Of a stretch of DNA of 64,000 nt, positions 58,982 to 64,000 are shown in pieces. The notes below the pieces were generated by a model. It was not told the origin of the DNA. It ran no database searches and saw only the letters and a list, made by a program, of their open reading frames with translations. Source of the stretch: Falsigemmobacter intermedius (GTDB lineage Bacteria; Pseudomonadota; Alphaproteobacteria; Rhodobacterales; Rhodobacteraceae); contig NZ_SBLC01000009.1 in assembly GCF_004054105.1 (NCBI RefSeq), forward strand, positions 62,001 to 126,000, in the 5' to 3' direction. The first letter of the stretch is position 1. Each line of letters starts with the position of its first letter. The translations under genes and the position numbers were made by a program.

Positions 58982-59042
58982 GGCTGACACGAGGCCTGGC
59001 GGTGGCGATTTCCCTCTGATCCGCTGTCAGGACGTCTCAGAG

Positions 59043-59076
59043 AAAAGCCCGGAAGGTGAGAACCTTCCGGGCTTTT
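59043..59076. terminator. Bidirectional terminator between beta-propeller and MFS genes
   Basis: Perfect 15-bp stem AAAAGCCCGGAAGGT/ACCTTCCGGGCTTTT with tetraloop GAGA between convergent genes. Confidence 0.92.
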
Positions 59077-59085
59077 CTTCATCCG

Positions 59086-60297
59086 TCACTTCAGCACGGC
59101 TTCCCTGCTGCGCCCGTAATCCCAGGCGGTAAAGCACAGGATCAGAAACCCCGTGAACGCCAGAGCCGCCCCCACGTAGCCAGAGGCCGGAAAGCCAAAG
59201 CCGCGGGAGACCGCGATGGCAGCCAGAAAGGGGCCAAGCGCATTGGCGGCGTTGAAGGCCGCGTGGTGCATGGCGGCGGCCATGGTCTGCGCCCTGCCTG
59301 CCACATCCATCAGATGGGTCTGCATGGCCGGTCCGACCGCGCCCGCAAAACCGGCGCCAAAGAGCGTGACAGCCATCATCGGCAGGCTTTGGGTGCTGAC
59401 CGGATAGGCCAGCAGCATGGCCATCGACAGCAGCATCATCACCCCGACGGACCGCAGCGGATTGCGATCGGCCACGCGTGAGACCACCAGGGTGCCCACC
59501 ACCATGCCAAGGCCGGTAATGGTGAACATCATCGGCTCTGCCCAGGAGGGCGCAAGGGTCACCTCCTGAAGGGTGCTCGCGATATAGGTATAAACGGCGA
59601 AAAGCCCGCCAAAGCCCACAGCCGCCGTCAGCAGCGTCAGCAGAACCTGACGGTTGCCAAGGGCGGAAAGCTCCGCCGCAGGGCTCGCCCCGGCTTCCGG
59701 CTTATCCTTCGGGGCGTAGAGCAGGACCAGCCCCACACAGAGCATTGCAAGCAGCGCCGCGACGCCAAACCCCCACCGCCAGCCAGGACCCTGCGCCAGC
59801 AGGCTCGAGGCCGGAACACCCACAAGGGTCGCAACCGTCAGCCCCATCATCACCATCGAGACCGCCCAGGTCCGCCGGTTCGGCGGCACCAGCGAGGCTG
59901 CCACAAGGGCTGCCACCCCGAAGTAAGCGCCATGGGGCAGGCCGGAGAGAAAGCGAAAGAGCAGAAGGCTGTTCCAGTCCGGCGCGACAGCCGCCGCCAG
60001 ATTGGCCAGAGCATAAAGCCCCATAAAGCCGATCAGGAGGCTTCGCCGCGACCGACCGGCCCCCAGAACCGCCAGCACGGGCGCACCGCAGACCACGCCG
60101 ATCGCATAGGCGGAAATGGCATTGGCTGCCGTGGCGGCATCCACGCCGAGATCGGCCGCGAAATAGGGCACCAGCGACATGGCCGCAAATTCAATGGTGC
60201 CGATGGAAAAGCCACCCATGGCCAGCGCGAGGATCACAATGCCGACACGCGGCAGAACCTCTTTGTCGGCGGACAGGGGCGGAAGAGGAGAGGGCAT
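59086..60297 (-). CDS. MFS transporter, DHA1/AraJ-type exporter
   Basis: Inner-membrane proton-coupled exporter of 403 residues with about twelve transmembrane helices. Early family features are FSIGTIEFAAMSLVPYFAADLG and GAPVLAVLGAGRSRRSLLIGF (loop 2-3 motif A), with LSGLPHGAYFGVAALVAASL in helix 4-5. This is the AraJ/YdhP-like branch with drug or sugar efflux as the known activities. It is a single gene. Substrate unknown. Confidence 0.9.
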   Translation of the reverse strand: MPSPLPPLSADKEVLPRVGIVILALAMGGFSIGTIEFAAMSLVPYFAADLGVDAATAANAISAYAIGVVCGAPVLAVLGAGRSRRSLLIGFMGLYALANLAAAVAPDWNSLLLFRFLSGLPHGAYFGVAALVAASLVPPNRRTWAVSMVMMGLTVATLVGVPASSLLAQGPGWRWGFGVAALLAMLCVGLVLLYAPKDKPEAGASPAAELSALGNRQVLLTLLTAAVGFGGLFAVYTYIASTLQEVTLAPSWAEPMMFTITGLGMVVGTLVVSRVADRNPLRSVGVMMLLSMAMLLAYPVSTQSLPMMAVTLFGAGFAGAVGPAMQTHLMDVAGRAQTMAAAMHHAAFNAANALGPFLAAIAVSRGFGFPASGYVGAALAFTGFLILCFTAWDYGRSREAVLK

Positions 60298-60412
60298 AGA
60301 CAGGGGGCTCCGGAAAAAGTCAGGCAGCCCTGCGCTTATCCGCGCCGGATCACACCTTTATGACACCGTTACAGAAGGCCCGATCTCTGTCACCAGGCCC
60401 CGAAAACCATAA

Positions 60413-60439
60413 AAACCGCGCCGGTGTCCGGTGCGGTTT
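60413..60439 (-). terminator. Terminator of tRNA-Val
   Basis: AAACCGC/GCGGTTT and inner CCGG/CCGG pairing around TGT; on the minus strand it is followed by TTTTTATGGTTTT. It lies 22 bp past the tRNA. Confidence 0.65.
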
Positions 60440-60461
60440 CGCAGATCGTCGTTTTATAAAG

Positions 60462-60537
<76 letters not shown>

Positions 60538-60843
60538 GCCATGGGGAGTAATTACCCTGCGTTGCCGGGCGCTGCAAGCGGATAGTTGCGGGAAATCTTG
60601 TTTTTTCGCAGATAGTTAGAAAATACCTGACTTTGAGGGCCGGGATCGCGCGCGGCTTCCGGCCCTGGTCCGTAGGGCGCGGTCATCGCGGGGCGTGCCG
60701 CGTCTCCTCTGCAGCGCAGTATGGGTGCCGGACACTGATAGAGAGAGGAACCGGAGCCGCCTGATGTCTCCGGTCGCCATCATCGCGGCAAAGCATCCCC
60801 GCCCCTTGGGGGGAGAAGGCTGCATCTAATCCAGGGAGGAGAG
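60538..60843 (-). other. Intergenic region between tRNA-Val and tRNA-Leu
   Basis: About 306 bp without a gene. It holds the tRNA-Val promoter (60549-60577), an ACCGGAG/CTCCGGT inverted repeat (60750-60774) and a C/G-rich imperfect hairpin near 60797-60815 that may terminate tRNA-Leu. The short frames crossing it do not look coding. Confidence 0.5.
60549..60577 (-). promoter_or_regulatory. Promoter of tRNA-Val
   Basis: On the minus strand TTGCAG, exactly 17 bp, TAATTA, 11 bp before the tRNA 5' end. Confidence 0.6.
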
Positions 60844-61157
60844 TGGTGCGGACGACGGGTCTCGAACCCGTAAACCCTTTCGGGTGGCAGATTTTCATCC
60901 CACTTCGGCTTTCGCCGCCGCCCCGAAAGGGGGCGTTCGTGGGCTGGACTGTCCCTTCACCATTCCCTTTGCAGGGTGTCAGGTGCCGCCCGTCCAGTCT
61001 CTACACCTTCCTTTGTTACCAAAGGCTTGGCTCGGGATTGGCAAGGGGTCTCCCCCGTAGCTTTCCCCGACTTTGAGCGGTTATGCACCCCCGGTTTCCC
61101 GAGGGGCACTCAAATCACGTTTAAGTCTGCTGCGTATACCAGTTTCGCCACGTCCGC
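60844..61157 (-). tRNA. tRNA-Leu (TAA) interrupted by a group I intron
   Basis: The 5' exon is 61123-61157 (35 nt) and the 3' exon 60844-60895 (52 nt with CCA), 87 nt when joined, normal for tRNA-Leu. Acceptor GCGGACG/CGTCCGC; D stem GCG/CGC; anticodon stem GCAGA/TCTGC with loop CTTAAAA (anticodon TAA); long variable arm ACCC-GAAA-GGGT; T stem ACGGG/CCCGT. The exons are parted after the first anticodon base, T34. A near-consensus promoter lies just upstream. As the only TAA leucine tRNA seen here, its splicing would be needed to read UUA codons unless another copy exists. Confidence 0.95.
60896..61122 (-). ncRNA. Group I self-splicing intron in tRNA-Leu(UAA)
   Basis: A 227-nt intron with no protein gene. 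The 5' exon ends in U and the intron ends in G, as group I chemistry needs. P1 can form between exon ACUU and intron GAGU with the U-G wobble at the splice site. Core elements: AAUCCCGAGCCAAGCC (P/Q region, nt 84-99), GUGUAGAGACUGGACG (R, nt 117-132) and AAGGGACAGUCC (S, nt 166-177), giving P7. Hairpins P2 (GGAAACC loop), P5 (CGGGGGAGACCCC), P6 (CCUUUGGUAACAAAGG), P8 (CACC/GGUG) and two P9 hairpins are visible. Order and wording match the cyanobacterial tRNA-Leu intron class IC3. Confidence 0.93.
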
Positions 61158-61166
61158 ACGCAGGCT

Positions 61167-61195
61167 CAATTTCAGGAAACCGGGCCAAAGGTCAA
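61167..61195 (-). promoter_or_regulatory. Promoter of tRNA-Leu
   Basis: On the minus strand TTGACC, exactly 17 bp, AAATTG, 9 bp before the tRNA 5' end. Confidence 0.6.
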
Positions 61196-61231
61196 GAGGG
61201 CGTGGCGAAATTTGCAGATCTTACAGCGGCT

Positions 61232-61675
61232 TCAGCGCTCGGCGCGCAGCAGAAGGCCGGTGTCGCCATAAAGCTCCAGCGCGCCGCCGGGGGTGATGAG
61301 GAAGCCTTTCACCTGACCAAGTGCGCCCAGCATCTGCTGCTCCAGCTCCATCCGCTGCGGCGGACAGGCCATCATGGTTCCGGCAAGTTCGGTGAAGGTC
61401 AGGCTTTGCCCGTCCTGGCTATAGCCGCCCATATAGCGGTTGCAGCCCGAGCTGCCCGAGACGCGGGCGTCTTTGCCAAAGCTGATGCCCGGTGCCTCAC
61501 CTTCAATGCGGCTGAGGGCGGTCAGGCGGGTGACCTTCCACTCTGCACCGCTGAGGGTCTGGCCGAAGGCCGCGGGCGCAGCCGGGGCCTGAGGGGCCGC
61601 AGTCGGGGCGGTCTGGGCAAAACCCGGCAGGGCAAGGGTCAGCAAAAGCGCTGCGGGAAGAAAAGGTCTGAGCAT
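61232..61675 (-). CDS. META/HslJ-domain secreted protein
   Basis: A 147-residue protein with a signal peptide (1-20, ending PGFAQ), an Ala/Pro linker, and a META domain (about 40-145): GAEWKVTRL, SGSSGCNRYMGGY with the conserved Cys, AGTMMACP with the second Cys, MLGALGQVKGFLI and LELYGDTGLLLRAE. META-domain proteins such as HslJ are envelope proteins tied to heat shock or novobiocin resistance in Escherichia; no reaction is known. The two cysteines probably form a disulfide. The gene is single. Confidence 0.88.
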   Translation of the reverse strand: MLRPFLPAALLLTLALPGFAQTAPTAAPQAPAAPAAFGQTLSGAEWKVTRLTALSRIEGEAPGISFGKDARVSGSSGCNRYMGGYSQDGQSLTFTELAGTMMACPPQRMELEQQMLGALGQVKGFLITPGGALELYGDTGLLLRAER

Positions 61676-61788
61676 AGGGTCACCATACTGAACGGGCAGG
61701 GGCAGGCTAGCCTGCAGGGGGGCAGAGTCAAATCGGATCTTCGTGAAGCGCCGTGACGGCGGCTGTGCCTGCGGGAGCCCGAAATGAA

Positions 61789-61812
61789 AAAGGGGCGCCG
61801 GGGCGCCCCTTT
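61789..61812 (-). terminator. Terminator of acnA
   Basis: AAAGGGGCGCC/GGCGCCCCTTT perfect 11-bp stem with a 2-nt loop; on the minus strand followed by TTTTCATTTC. It is 19 bp past the acnA stop. Confidence 0.82.
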
Positions 61813-61830
61813 CCGTGTCCTGTGAAGGAC

Positions 61831-64000
<2,170 letters not shown>

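Noticed and set aside
60843-61076. Plus-strand frame starting MVRTTGLEPVNPFGW
   Set aside because: Antisense of the tRNA-Leu 3' exon and group I intron; the RNA reading explains every part of it.

Overview
The window looks like the chromosome of a Rhodobacterales alphaproteobacterium (Rhodobacter/Paracoccus-like). This rests on high GC, GapR (DUF2312), an RNase J paired with coaX and birA behind nuoN, hisB-hisH-hisA order, hemC divergent from hemE, and a large nuo operon with extra genes between its subunits. There is no transposase, integrase of a mobile element, CRISPR array or plasmid function; this is core chromosome with a transport-rich left end.

Layout. 1-7.3 kb: a peptide uptake and breakdown locus (DppB-type permease, GntR regulator, periplasmic binding protein, amidohydrolase, MlrC-type M81 peptidase, LacI regulator). 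7.5-15.8 kb: tRNA-Asn, a ZinT zinc protein behind a Zur-like operator, a hydrolase, tRNA-Asp, a DUF442 phosphatase, GapR, a capsule-export pair (KpsE-like, KpsT-like), SseB, and a thioesterase fused to a degenerate dehydrogenase-like domain. 16-23 kb: a Tat-exported binding protein, hemC/hemE, hisB-hisH-hisA, rplY, pth. 23.8-25.3 kb: DUF2332 and DUF2237 genes.

25.6-47.4 kb is one unbroken run on the plus strand: all fourteen nuo genes (nuoA-N), then birA, coaX and rnj. At least seven non-Nuo genes sit inside the nuo run (sulfotransferase, a Cys-repeat periplasmic protein, a small membrane protein, two lipoproteins, a CMD-family protein, a secreted protein), most joined to their neighbours by 1-4 bp overlaps, so they are probably co-translated with complex I.

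47.4-64 kb: a nonsense-disrupted LprI-like gene, a DEAD-box helicase, a methylacyl-CoA racemase, aroK-aroB, xerD with two upstream lineage genes, a two-component system divergent from a beta-propeller protein, an MFS exporter, tRNA-Val, tRNA-Leu(UAA), a META-domain protein and the 3' part of acnA.

The most striking element is at 60844-61157: the tRNA-Leu(UAA) gene is split inside its anticodon loop by a 227-nt group I intron with recognisable P5, P6, P7, P8 and P9 elements and a terminal G, at the same site as the classic cyanobacterial/plastid intron. Other points worth a second look are the interleaved nuo genes, the exact 69-residue duplication in one of them, an in-frame amber codon in the LprI-like gene, the decayed carnitine-dehydrogenase/thioesterase fusion, and a kpsT-kpsE pair without kpsM.
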